Shown: in pieces, positions 1 through 10,165 of the stretch | Layout: each line of letters opens with the position of its first letter | Numbering within the stretch: position 1 is the stretch's first letter | From: Zygnema cylindricum | Lineage: Eukaryota; Streptophyta; Zygnematophyceae; Zygnematales; Zygnemataceae | Reading direction: 5' to 3' | Assembly: GCA_037447655.1 (NCBI GenBank) | Contig: JBBHKE010002147.1 | Location: 1-62,265, forward strand | DNA length: 62,265 nucleotides | The notes under the pieces: model-generated | The model's input: only the letters and a program-made list of their open reading frames with translations | Told to the model about the DNA's origin: nothing | The model's database searches: none | Position numbers and translations under genes: made by a program

Positions 1-264
1 CACTCTCGGACTTAAAATTGATTTTGATTTTCTTGTTCTATTTAAAGGGATCAAAAGACTCCCCTTCATTCATGACAACTAGATGCTTTACCAGGATGAT
101 ATCTTGTTTAGCTAATTCATAGACTGTATATCCCTTGACATCCTCGTTATATCCCATTTAATATCCCAGTTTCCCTTTAGCATCTAGTTTCCAGTTTTTC
201 TTATCTGTGTAAAGACTGTAAACTTGAATACCGAATACTTTCAAGTGATAAATATCCAGTTTCC
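1..264 (-). pseudogene. Outer copia element: integrase C-terminal part, continues off left edge
   Basis: Read on the minus strand from 264 downwards, the frame gives HLKVFG, DKKNWKLDAKG and then, after a stop, MGYNEDVKGYTVYELA. This is the linker after the integrase core in Ty1/copia polyproteins. It continues in frame the integrase that breaks off at 10166, once the 265-10165 insertion and one TTTCC copy are ignored. At least one in-frame stop shows it is dead. Reverse transcriptase and RNase H would lie to the left of the window. Confidence 0.85.
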
Positions 265-1443
265 TGAAACTTTGAGACCTCCATTGGCCCTCAAAGTAAG
301 CAAATCTGAAAGAAGCTTATCTAGATAGTGTTGAATCCAAGTTGATATAAACCCAAATGATTGAGCCCTTGACAATCACAAACCCATTATAGCTTCACCC
401 TTGTGAAATAAGACTTTCTGTGTGCTCAGTTCCACCACATAATGCAAAGTTAGAATATGAGTTTTGGACACATTCACCAACTTTGACTTTCTCACTCAAT
501 AAGTGCCACCCTGGCAAGCAAAAAACAATAACCAACTACACCCTTGTGTAGCCTGGACTCCCCTGAGTCGGCAGCAAAAAGAATCACTGAAAATGGTCAA
601 GTAAATTGATTGTTATGGCTGGCCAAAGTTTGCCATTTATACAAGGTGCTCTCTGGAAGAGGCAGCTACCTACCCAAAATTTCCTAAGTCCTATTCCCCC
701 TCTAAAACTCTATCTTCTGAAGTACGGCACTAATCAAATGATTGTGTCGTACAGAAAAGTACAGGTGCCGGTGTACTTTCTGTACGACCATTGTACAACA
801 TAGCCAAAATGTCGACACGTGTTAAATCACGATTTGTTCCCGTAATCTCCGGAGTTCCCGTAATCCAATGGTATCACGCCACGTGTCATCTTACGTGGCA
901 ATGACCGCAAAACGCCAAAAGTACCTCTTTTGTGATCGCGGCGCCTATCGCGACCGTTTGATCAAAACCGGATATAATCTTAGCCGCTGAAATTCGACGC
1001 GCGGTATTTGTTTCACGGTCGAAACAAGTGCGCGATATCCGTTTCATAAAACATCGAAATTGTACTTCGTACTACCTAAAACTGTTTCCATGTACTACAT
1101 ATCTATTTCCTGTTAAACGAACAAGTCTACGTGTTACTATCTAAATATTTGTCAAACCCTACATATACTAGCATTATTCTAGACTTAACGGCTAGAGCTA
1201 AAGGCTAATTTGATTGGCGGCAAGTACCAAGATCAATCCCTGCGCAAGTCAATCCTTTTTATATGTACCTTTTTAATTTACCTGTCTCTCTTGGAGAACT
1301 CAGGCAGCCATGACTTTGTCTCCCTATCCAGCCTTCAATGACTTCAACAAGTATGGGGGCTTGGATAAGGGAGTCGGATGCAGACTGCCTCTGCCCTTTT
1401 TTTCTATCCTAATACACACTTAGAAAATACTCAAATATCAACA
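265..1443 (-). repeat. 3' LTR of the second copia element (1179 bp)
   Basis: Plus-strand ends TGAAACTTTG...AATATCAACA. It is uninterrupted and therefore shows the empty site (GATCAATCCCTGCGCAAG near 1230) of the insertion that broke its partner. The minus strand near its end encodes an in-frame MEVSKF, the counterpart of the gag start that lies in the other LTR. Confidence 0.85.
746..787. other. Conserved LTR hairpin
   Basis: GTCGTACAGAAAAGTACA pairs with TGTACTTTCTGTACGAC around a GGTGCCGG loop. The partner LTR has the same hairpin at 3482-3526 and the diverged outer LTR keeps a weaker form near 12686-12728. Confidence 0.6.
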
Positions 1444-1985
1444 CTTCTTTATTTCTAGTCTATTTTTCTTTTTCCTTTCATAAACCTCGTGGATAATACC
1501 CTTACATTTTGGTCCATAGATGAGTCAAATAAACATTTCATCCATCGGACACAATTTTATTAGCATCTCCCTAACCTCGAGTATAAATTCATCGCCATCA
1601 CTTTTTCATCCACACACAACCCGATTTATTTCTTCCTGGCATTTGAGAACCCTTTATAATAATCTTCATAATACCTATCACCTTAGCACGCCAAACCCAC
1701 ACTGCACACTGAACTTTCTCACTTTCCCATGGATTTTTCCACTTTCGAAAGCGATCTTTATCTCGAACTTTATGCCCGGACCCGGAACTTTGAGATTTTT
1801 CCTTTTTCTCGACCTGTTCTTGACGATTTGTTATTAATTTGTCTTGATTTTACTTACGGATCCCGATCCGACTTTTTTTATTTAATTTACACTCTTTCTT
1901 TTCCTCTTTATTTTCTTTATATCTAAAGATTTGACGCCTGATTACGATCCGAGTTTCGAATATCTTTTCGAACCTTTCCCCCCTT
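1444..1985. other. Internal segment of the second element with no recognised coding
   Basis: This lies between the gag remnant and the 3' LTR, where pol should be. On the minus strand the last 30 bases before the LTR are purine-rich (polypurine-tract-like, 1444-1475). A plus-strand open frame at 1729-1926 and a 105-codon overlapping one give no family I recognise. It may be deletion debris or a captured host segment. Confidence 0.4.
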
Positions 1986-2847
1986 TTATCGATCCTGAAG
2001 TTTGAACATTATCTGGACCTTTATGAACCGAAACCTTTTCCACCACCACGACCACCACGGTTCACACCACGCCACGCTCACCACCACCAATGACACTCTC
2101 GCATTTTCTTTTTCCCTCACAATAATTATCCCCATGGTAAAGCTCCAAGTCCATGATGAGCCATCCATTGCCAGCATACGACAAATGATGTTTTCGTACT
2201 CATCTGGGAGTTTTATAAGTAGTTTATTAATCTTACTCTCCTCAGATTCTACATATCTTGCACTAGCAAGCTCAACAAATAACGCAACAATATCATTGTA
2301 AAACTCAATCATGTTACCGCCTTTATAAACATAGGCCTTTATTTCTTGTTTTACTAACTGCTGCCTCTGAATAGTCTCACTCTTATAAATCTGAATTAGT
2401 GCTTCCCATATCTTTGAAGACTTGGTTAGATTTAAAAGAGTGATAGCTATGGACTTAGACACAAATCTAAGCATGGGATGTTTTGCTATAGTGTTTTTGT
2501 ATTCCCATATTTTTCTGTCATTTTCTTCAGTTTTAATCCCTACAAGTGGTACCAAAGCTGAGAGCCAAGCTCCCCTCACTATAGGTGTCCCTTTTTCCTT
2601 CTCCCCTATTTCCCCATCCACGGAAAGATTTTTCCCTTCACCTTCCGTTGCATCTGAACTTTGGTTGATATTCTGGGCAGCCTCACATGATTCTCCATAG
2701 TAAGCTCCTCCAAAGCCAGGTGGCGGACATCTCACTTGTCCCAAACAACTCCCCATAAGTGCTTCTCGAAAAGCTATCCTCCATTGTAAACTCCCAATAA
2801 GTGAAGTCTGTTCCACCGAATATAGGCACCCTAGATGGTGGGCCCAT
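1986..2847 (-). pseudogene. Decayed copia gag of the second element
   Basis: The N-terminus MGPPSRVPIFGGTDFTYW is encoded from 2847 downwards and shows the copia 'F.G.NY..W' pattern. A frameshift around 2770-2800 then moves into the 276-codon open frame 1986-2816. That frame gives a UBN2-type gag body (IWEYKNTIAKHPMLRFVSKS; WEALIQIYKSETIQRQQLVKQE; LLIKLPDEYENIICRMLAMD). There is no zinc knuckle, protease or pol after it. It aligns well with the outer element's gag (LMIKLPEEYENIVYRVQEMD), so the two families are related. Confidence 0.82.
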
Positions 2848-3084
2848 AACCTTAAACTCTGAGACCTCCATTGGCCCTCAGAGTAAGCAAATCCAAAAGA
2901 AGCTTATCTAGATAGTGTCGACTCCAAGTTGATATGTAAACTCCCAATAAGTGAAGTCTCTTCCACCAAATATAGGCACCCTAGATGGTCGGCCCATAAC
3001 CTTAAACTCTCAGACCTCCATTGGCCCTCAGAGTAAGCAAATCCAAAAGAAGCTTATCTAGATAGTGTCGACTCCAAGTTGATA
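2785..3084. repeat. 150-bp tandem duplication across the LTR/primer-site/gag junction
   Basis: Two consecutive units, 2785-2934 and 2935-3084, both run from GTAAACTCCCAATAAGTGAA to CTCCAAGTTGATA. Each contains the gag start, the primer site (2837-2851 and 2987-3001) and the LTR tip. They differ at a few bases; the outer unit's primer site has a G-to-C change and its LTR-borne gag start is followed by a stop. Confidence 0.85.
2837..2851 (-). other. Half-tRNA(iMet) primer-binding site, second element
   Basis: Minus strand GGTTATGGGCCCACCA (15-16 bases) matches the complement of the plant initiator tRNA anticodon arm. A second, mutated copy lies at 2987-3001 because of the local duplication. 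Confidence 0.75.
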
Positions 3085-3979
3085 TAAACCCAAATGACTG
3101 ACCCTTTGACAATCACAAACCCATTATACCTTCACCCTTGTGAAATAAGACTTTCTGTGTGCTCAGTTCCACCACATAATGCAAAGTTAGAATATGAGTT
3201 TTGGACACATTCACCCACTTTGACTTTCCCACTGAATAAGTGCCACCCTCGCAAGCAAAATACTCTGACCAACTACACTCTTGTGTAGCCTAGACTCCCT
3301 TGAGTCCGCAGCAAATTTTTTTTTTGAAAATGCTCAAGTAAATTGATAGTTATGGCTGGCCAAAGTTTTCCATTTATACAAGTTGCTCTCTGGGAGAGGC
3401 AGCTACCTACCCAAAATTTCCTAAGTCCTATTCCCCCTCTAAAACTCCATCTATTGAAGTACGGCACTAACCAAATAACTGTGTCGTACAGAAAAGTACA
3501 GGTGCCGGTGTACTTTTTGTACGACCATTGTACAACATAGCCAAAATGTCAACACGTGTCAAATCACGATTTGTTCCCGTAATCTCCAGAGTTCCCGTAA
3601 TCTAATGGTATCACGCCACGTGTCATCTTACGTGGCAATGACCGTAAAACGCCAAAAATACCTCTTCCGTGATCGTGGCGCCTATCGCGGCCGTTCGATC
3701 AAAACCGGATATAATCCTATCCGCTGAAATTCGACTCGCGGTATTTGTTTCACGGTCGAAACAAGTGCGCGATATCCGTTTCATAAAACATCGAAACCGT
3801 ACTCCGTACTACCTAAAACTATTTCCATTTACTACATATCTATTTCCCGTTAAACGAACAAGTCTACGTGTTACAATCTAAATATTTGTCAAACCCTACA
3901 TATACTAGCATTATTCTAGACTTAACGGCTAGAGCTTACTGCTAATTTGACTGGCGGCAAGTACCGGGATCAAACCCTG
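3002..3979 (-). repeat. 5' LTR of the second copia element, part 1 (interrupted)
   Basis: This matches 265-1242 of the partner LTR base for base apart from scattered substitutions, then stops abruptly after AACCCTG where the tandem element begins. It resumes at 9958. Its terminal dinucleotide is TT instead of TG on the plus strand. Confidence 0.85.
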
Positions 3980-3980
3980 T

Positions 3981-5331
3981 TGTTTTTGAAGATTTAGTTT
4001 CGTGCGTACATGAATTTTGGTGCGCATGCGATGTTTCGTGCGTATACATCTACGTGATATACTGTGGTGGTTCGAAAGGATTTATGGATTGGGGGGTAAT
4101 TGTACGAATGAATTTAAAGTGACGTAAATTACAAAATTGAGTGACGCAAAGAAGCGTACGAATAATACGGAATACAAAAGTGAAATGGACGGCGGATCGC
4201 GAAACGATCCGATGTATGATATTCGAAGTATGTAAAATCGTAAAATGGTACGTCGCACGTACGAAACATAATGCGACAGATGAAATTTATTACATGGGAC
4301 GCCGCCGGTACGGAGCGTCGTATTTGACAGGTGTACTTTAAGTTGTCGCTTATTGCGACATGCATTTATCGAAAATGACGTGTACCTTAAATGCGACAAG
4401 GCGCATTTATGACGAAGTACGTGATTTCGGTACGGACATGATTTGGATCGTACGACTTGATTTCGGCAAGTTGTTCGAGGTACACGTGGAGGGCGGACGG
4501 CGTCCGCCGATATTTTTAAGGGACCACATTGTTTTTATGACACATTATCTAGTGGACCGTACATATGCGATGTCGGTTCACTACGTGGACTTATCGACAA
4601 GTGACTAAGCAAGTTGTCACTTATGACGCGGATTTTTGGATGCGTCGGTGTAAATATTTGAAGCATCAATGTTTTGTCTTATTTGAATTAATGATTTAGT
4701 GTTGATTAAAATAGTTATATTTTACGTGATTAATGAGGATACCGACACTTTAATTTATGTGTCGTATTTGCAGACAAGTGTACGCTTACGATTGCTTGAC
4801 TTTCAGGTGTACGCTTACGATTAGTTTGATTTAATGACAGTTACGTAATTTACGTTGGTTATTTTGACACTTAGTGATTTGTTAACAGCTCACAAGTGTA
4901 TATATAGATTTGAGCTTCATTAGAATAATTAATCAATGCTGGTTAGTAAAGTGGGGACCGAAGATGTAGACTTTTAGGGTTGCCGATTAGGTCATGCATT
5001 TGAGTAATATGTTTATTGATATACTTTTGTTTATCTAATGTTTATGTGAGATTGCACTCTTTTTGTTATTATTTATTTATGTTATTTTATGGTTGTTTGA
5101 TATGCATTATTTATGCATTTGTCCTAGGGTTTGCTTATGTTGATAATTCCATCAAACCTTAGATGTTGTCATAGGGTTTATTTATGTTGATTATTCCATG
5201 AAACCCTAAATGTTGTTGTATGTTAAATGGAGGATGCATTTCAAATGATTGTTCATTGGCCTAGCTTCGCTTAGCTTCTTGCATGATAGTTTGGGTGGCT
5301 TCTGCGGTCTATTTTAGACCAAAGAACAACA
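3981..5331 (+). repeat. LTR copy 1 of the tandem element
   Basis: It differs from copies 2 and 3 at 4015, 4027, 4032 and 4046 only, as far as I can see by eye. It contains a duplicated GTGTACGCTTACGATT motif (about 4778-4822), a TATA box at 4899-4908 and a GGCGGACGGCGTCCGCC palindrome near 4493. It is unusually rich in CG dinucleotides and GTACG motifs compared with surrounding DNA. Confidence 0.82.
4899..4908 (+). promoter_or_regulatory. TATA box in LTR copy 1
   Basis: TATATATAGA sits two thirds into the LTR, followed by an A/T-rich leader. Identical boxes lie at 7212-7221 and 9525-9534. The two tandem GTGTACGCTTACGATT repeats about 80-120 bp upstream could be promoter elements (inference). 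Confidence 0.55.
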
Positions 5332-5345
5332 GGTTATGGGCCCAC
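5332..5345 (+). other. Half-tRNA(iMet) primer-binding site, tandem element unit 1
   Basis: GGTTATGGGCCCAC starts immediately after the LTR's AACAACA. The same site recurs at 7645-7658. It defines the element's orientation. The ATG inside it opens only a 12-codon frame, so no gag follows. Confidence 0.75.
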
Positions 5346-6283
5346 GCCCCATCTATCATATGTTAGGTTAAGTCGAGATAGGATTGTGTCACACGCATTG
5401 TAGCGGGTTAATTTTGTTCTTGCTGGTTGTATTGCAGTAATGGTGGCTGTGTACCCATGAGATCGGCCTTATCATAGTGTTGGTATGTGCCGAGTTTAAT
5501 CTTGCATCGCCCCAAGGGTTAACTTAGTGACAGTGCCGAACTGTCTACCCTCAATGAAAATGATTTATTTTGAGAAATGATATTTTATTTTTGGAAAAAT
5601 ACATGTTTATTTTTGAAGAAGCATTTCGAAATGTGGAGATTTGACGTTTGATGGAGAGATGTGGAAGGTGGAGATTCGACGTTTTGGGGAGAGAGATCCG
5701 GAAGGTGGAGTTGTGACATGTGGTGGAGAGATCCAAATTTTGTGGATCGATGATTGTTGAAAATTGGATTTGTAATGTAGATTTTGAGTTGTTGGAAATT
5801 TTTGCGAAATGTGACATTATTAGAATTTTTGGAAAATACTATTTTGTATATGAATTTTTATTGGAAATTTTGGGATTTGATAGTTTATGAAAAGAAAAAT
5901 ATTGAAATATATATTTGTTTTAGTTAAGGTATAAGTTATTTAAGTGGGGATATTTTGTTAGTGTGATCTTTTGGCTTTAATTATTTAGTTGATTTGTGAT
6001 AGAATTTTGGGAATGTAAATCCGGATTTAGATATTGGAAGGAATTATTTTGTTGTAATCGGAAAATGAAATATATATATATATATTATGTATTATGAAAT
6101 CTGGATGGTATGTGGAGGAAGCGGAAGCGATGGTGGAACAAGTGGGAAAATTCTGGCGGAGGCATTTGGCGGATTCAAATGGAGGAGGCAGCTGAAGGTG
6201 ACATTGATGACAGCTGATGATGTAGTTCCATGAAGTGTGACAGCTGATGACGTGGCATAATGGATGCACAAAACTAAATTTTC

Positions 6284-6290
6284 GGGGGAG
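6284..6290 (+). other. Polypurine tract of the tandem element
   Basis: TTTTCGGGGGAGTAT lies directly before LTR copy 2 and again before copy 3 (8597-8603). This is the expected plus-strand primer for a retrotransposon. Confidence 0.65.
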
Positions 6291-6293
6291 TAT

Positions 6294-7644
6294 TGTTTTT
6301 GAAGATTTAGTTTCGTGCGTACATGAAATTTGGTGCGCACGCGACGTTTCGTGCGTATTCATCTACGTGATATACTGTGGTGGTTCGAAAGGATTTATGG
6401 ATTGGGGGGTAATTGTACGAATGAATTTAAAGTGACGTAAATTACAAAATTGAGTGACGCAAAGAAGCGTACGAATAATACGGAATACAAAAGTGAAATG
6501 GACGGCGGATCGCGAAACGATCCGATGTATGATATTCGAAGTATGTAAAATCGTAAAATGGTACGTCGCACGTACGAAACATAATGCGACAGATGAAATT
6601 TATTACATGGGACGCCGCCGGTACGGAGCGTCGTATTTGACAGGTGTACTTTAAGTTGTCGCTTATTGCGACATGCATTTATCGAAAATGACGTGTACCT
6701 TAAATGCGACAAGGCGCATTTATGACGAAGTACGTGATTTCGGTACGGACATGATTTGGATCGTACGACTTGATTTCGGCAAGTTGTTCGAGGTACACGT
6801 GGAGGGCGGACGGCGTCCGCCGATATTTTTAAGGGACCACATTGTTTTTATGACACATTATCTAGTGGACCGTACATATGCGATGTCGGTTCACTACGTG
6901 GACTTATCGACAAGTGACTAAGCAAGTTGTCACTTATGACGCGGATTTTTGGATGCGTCGGTGTAAATATTTGAAGCATCAATGTTTTGTCTTATTTGAA
7001 TTAATGATTTAGTGTTGATTAAAATAGTTATATTTTACGTGATTAATGAGGATACCGACACTTTAATTTATGTGTCGTATTTGCAGACAAGTGTACGCTT
7101 ACGATTGCTTGACTTTCAGGTGTACGCTTACGATTAGTTTGATTTAATGACAGTTACGTAATTTACGTTGGTTATTTTGACACTTAGTGATTTGTTAACA
7201 GCTCACAAGTGTATATATAGATTTGAGCTTCATTAGAATAATTAATCAATGCTGGTTAGTAAAGTGGGGACCGAAGATGTAGACTTTTAGGGTTGCCGAT
7301 TAGGTCATGCATTTGAGTAATATGTTTATTGATATACTTTTGTTTATCTAATGTTTATGTGAGATTGCACTCTTTTTGTTATTATTTATTTATGTTATTT
7401 TATGGTTGTTTGATATGCATTATTTATGCATTTGTCCTAGGGTTTGCTTATGTTGATAATTCCATCAAACCTTAGATGTTGTCATAGGGTTTATTTATGT
7501 TGATTATTCCATGAAACCCTAAATGTTGTTGTATGTTAAATGGAGGATGCATTTCAAATGATTGTTCATTGGCCTAGCTTCGCTTAGCTTCTTGCATGAT
7601 AGTTTGGGTGGCTTCTGCGGTCTATTTTAGACCAAAGAACAACA
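6294..7644 (+). repeat. LTR copy 2 of the tandem element
   Basis: The central LTR, shared by both internal regions. It follows the polypurine tract at 6284-6290 and precedes the primer site at 7645. It appears identical to copy 3. Confidence 0.82.
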
Positions 7645-8606
7645 GGTTATGGGCCCACGCCCCATCTATCATATGTTAGGTTAAGTCGAGATAGGATTGT
7701 GTCACACGCATTGTAGCGGGTTAATTTTGTTCTTGCTGGTTGTATTGCAGTAATGGTGGCTGTGTACCCATGAGATCGGCCTTATCATAGTGTTGGTATG
7801 TGCCGAGTTTAATCTTGCATCGCCCCAAGGGTTAACTTAGTGACAGTGCCGAACTGTCTACCCTCAATGAAAATGATTTATTTTGAGAAATGATATTTTA
7901 TTTTTGGAAAAATACATGTTTATTTTTGAAGAAGCATTTCGAAATGTGGAGATTTGACGTTTGATGGAGAGATGTGGAAGGTGGAGATTCGACGTTTTGG
8001 GGAGAGAGATCCGGAAGGTGGAGTTGTGACATGTGGTGGAGAGATCCAAATTTTGTGGATCGATGATTGTTGAAAATTGGATTTGTAATGTAGATTTTGA
8101 GTTGTTGGAAATTTTTGCGAAATGTGACATTATTAGAATTTTTGGAAAATACTATTTTGTATATGAATTTTTATTGGAAATTTTGGGATTTGATAGTTTA
8201 TGAAAAGAAAAATATTGAAATATATATTTGTTTTAGTTAAGGTATAAGTTATTTAAGTGGGGATATTTTGTTAGTGTGATCTTTTGGCTTTAATTATTTA
8301 GTTGATTTGTGATAGAATTTTGGGAATGTAAATCCGGATTTAGATATTGGAAGGAATTATTTTGTTGTAATCGGAAAATGAAATATATATATATATATTA
8401 TGTATTATGAAATCTGGATGGTATGTGGAGGAAGCGGAAGCGATGGTGGAACAAGTGGGAAAATTCTGGCGGAGGCATTTGGCGGATTCAAATGGAGGAG
8501 GCAGCTGAAGGTGACATTGATGACAGCTGATGATGTAGTTCCATGAAGTGTGACAGCTGATGACGTGGCATAATGGATGCACAAAACTAAATTTTCGGGG
8601 GAGTAT

Positions 8607-9957
8607 TGTTTTTGAAGATTTAGTTTCGTGCGTACATGAAATTTGGTGCGCACGCGACGTTTCGTGCGTATTCATCTACGTGATATACTGTGGTGGTTCG
8701 AAAGGATTTATGGATTGGGGGGTAATTGTACGAATGAATTTAAAGTGACGTAAATTACAAAATTGAGTGACGCAAAGAAGCGTACGAATAATACGGAATA
8801 CAAAAGTGAAATGGACGGCGGATCGCGAAACGATCCGATGTATGATATTCGAAGTATGTAAAATCGTAAAATGGTACGTCGCACGTACGAAACATAATGC
8901 GACAGATGAAATTTATTACATGGGACGCCGCCGGTACGGAGCGTCGTATTTGACAGGTGTACTTTAAGTTGTCGCTTATTGCGACATGCATTTATCGAAA
9001 ATGACGTGTACCTTAAATGCGACAAGGCGCATTTATGACGAAGTACGTGATTTCGGTACGGACATGATTTGGATCGTACGACTTGATTTCGGCAAGTTGT
9101 TCGAGGTACACGTGGAGGGCGGACGGCGTCCGCCGATATTTTTAAGGGACCACATTGTTTTTATGACACATTATCTAGTGGACCGTACATATGCGATGTC
9201 GGTTCACTACGTGGACTTATCGACAAGTGACTAAGCAAGTTGTCACTTATGACGCGGATTTTTGGATGCGTCGGTGTAAATATTTGAAGCATCAATGTTT
9301 TGTCTTATTTGAATTAATGATTTAGTGTTGATTAAAATAGTTATATTTTACGTGATTAATGAGGATACCGACACTTTAATTTATGTGTCGTATTTGCAGA
9401 CAAGTGTACGCTTACGATTGCTTGACTTTCAGGTGTACGCTTACGATTAGTTTGATTTAATGACAGTTACGTAATTTACGTTGGTTATTTTGACACTTAG
9501 TGATTTGTTAACAGCTCACAAGTGTATATATAGATTTGAGCTTCATTAGAATAATTAATCAATGCTGGTTAGTAAAGTGGGGACCGAAGATGTAGACTTT
9601 TAGGGTTGCCGATTAGGTCATGCATTTGAGTAATATGTTTATTGATATACTTTTGTTTATCTAATGTTTATGTGAGATTGCACTCTTTTTGTTATTATTT
9701 ATTTATGTTATTTTATGGTTGTTTGATATGCATTATTTATGCATTTGTCCTAGGGTTTGCTTATGTTGATAATTCCATCAAACCTTAGATGTTGTCATAG
9801 GGTTTATTTATGTTGATTATTCCATGAAACCCTAAATGTTGTTGTATGTTAAATGGAGGATGCATTTCAAATGATTGTTCATTGGCCTAGCTTCGCTTAG
9901 CTTCTTGCATGATAGTTTGGGTGGCTTCTGCGGTCTATTTTAGACCAAAGAACAACA
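8607..9957 (+). repeat. LTR copy 3 of the tandem element
   Basis: The rightmost LTR. It ends AACAACA at the junction with the interrupted copia LTR and is not followed by a primer site, which marks it as the 3' LTR of the tandem. Confidence 0.82.
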
Positions 9958-10165
9958 AACCCTGCGCAAGTCAATCCTTTTTATATGTACCTTTTTAATT
10001 TACCTGTCTCTCTTGGAGAACTCAAACAGCCATGACTTTGTCTCCCTATACAACCCTCAATGATTTCAACAAGTATGGGGGCTTGGATAAGGGAGTCGGA
10101 TGCAGACTGCCTTTGCTCTTTTTTTCTATCCTAATACACACCTAGAAAATACTCAAATATCAACA
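9958..10165 (-). repeat. 5' LTR of the second copia element, part 2
   Basis: This continues the interrupted LTR with AACCCTGCGCAAGTCAATCC and ends TATCAACA, matching 1236-1443 of the partner. It is followed directly by the TTTCC target duplication and the outer integrase. Confidence 0.85.

Larger units (their letters stand above)
3981..9957 (+). mobile_element. Third, youngest element: tandem LTR-internal-LTR-internal-LTR retrotransposon
   Basis: A 2313-bp period runs through 3981-9957. It is made of three LTRs (3981-5331, 6294-7644, 8607-9957; TGTTTTTGAAG...AGAACAACA, 1351 bp) and two internal regions (5332-6293, 7645-8606; 962 bp). Each internal region begins with a half-tRNA(iMet) primer site and ends with a GGGGGAG polypurine tract. 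Each LTR has a TATA box. No gag or pol is present, so this is a non-autonomous (LARD-like) element. AACCCTG flanks both ends (3973-3979; 9958-9964). Copies look identical except for four bases near the left edge. Plus orientation follows from the order PBS - PPT. Confidence 0.85.
265..10165 (-). mobile_element. Second copia-type element, inserted in the outer integrase (itself interrupted)
   Basis: Two LTRs (265-1443 and 3002-3979 plus 9958-10165) bracket a 1.56-kb internal region with gag only. It is flanked on both sides by TTTCC (260-264 and 10166-10170), the 5-bp target duplication expected of copia. Removing it joins the two integrase pieces in frame. It lacks pol, so it was a non-autonomous or deleted copy. 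The LTRs look roughly 90-95% alike by eye, so the insertion is not recent. Confidence 0.88.

Noticed and set aside
4082-4608. Repeated small open frames (66-111 codons) in each 2313-bp unit
   Set aside because: They overlap LTR sequence on both strands, match no family and repeat only because the LTR repeats.
3981-9957. TTGTT...AACAA ends with a 9-bp duplication, suggesting a Mutator-like DNA transposon
   Set aside because: Primer site, polypurine tract, TATA box and LTR-internal alternation fit a retrotransposon far better; the longer duplication is ambiguous overlap.
3981-9957. Regular repeats as a CRISPR-like array
   Set aside because: The period is 2.3 kb with LTR structure; no short repeat-spacer pattern exists anywhere in the window.
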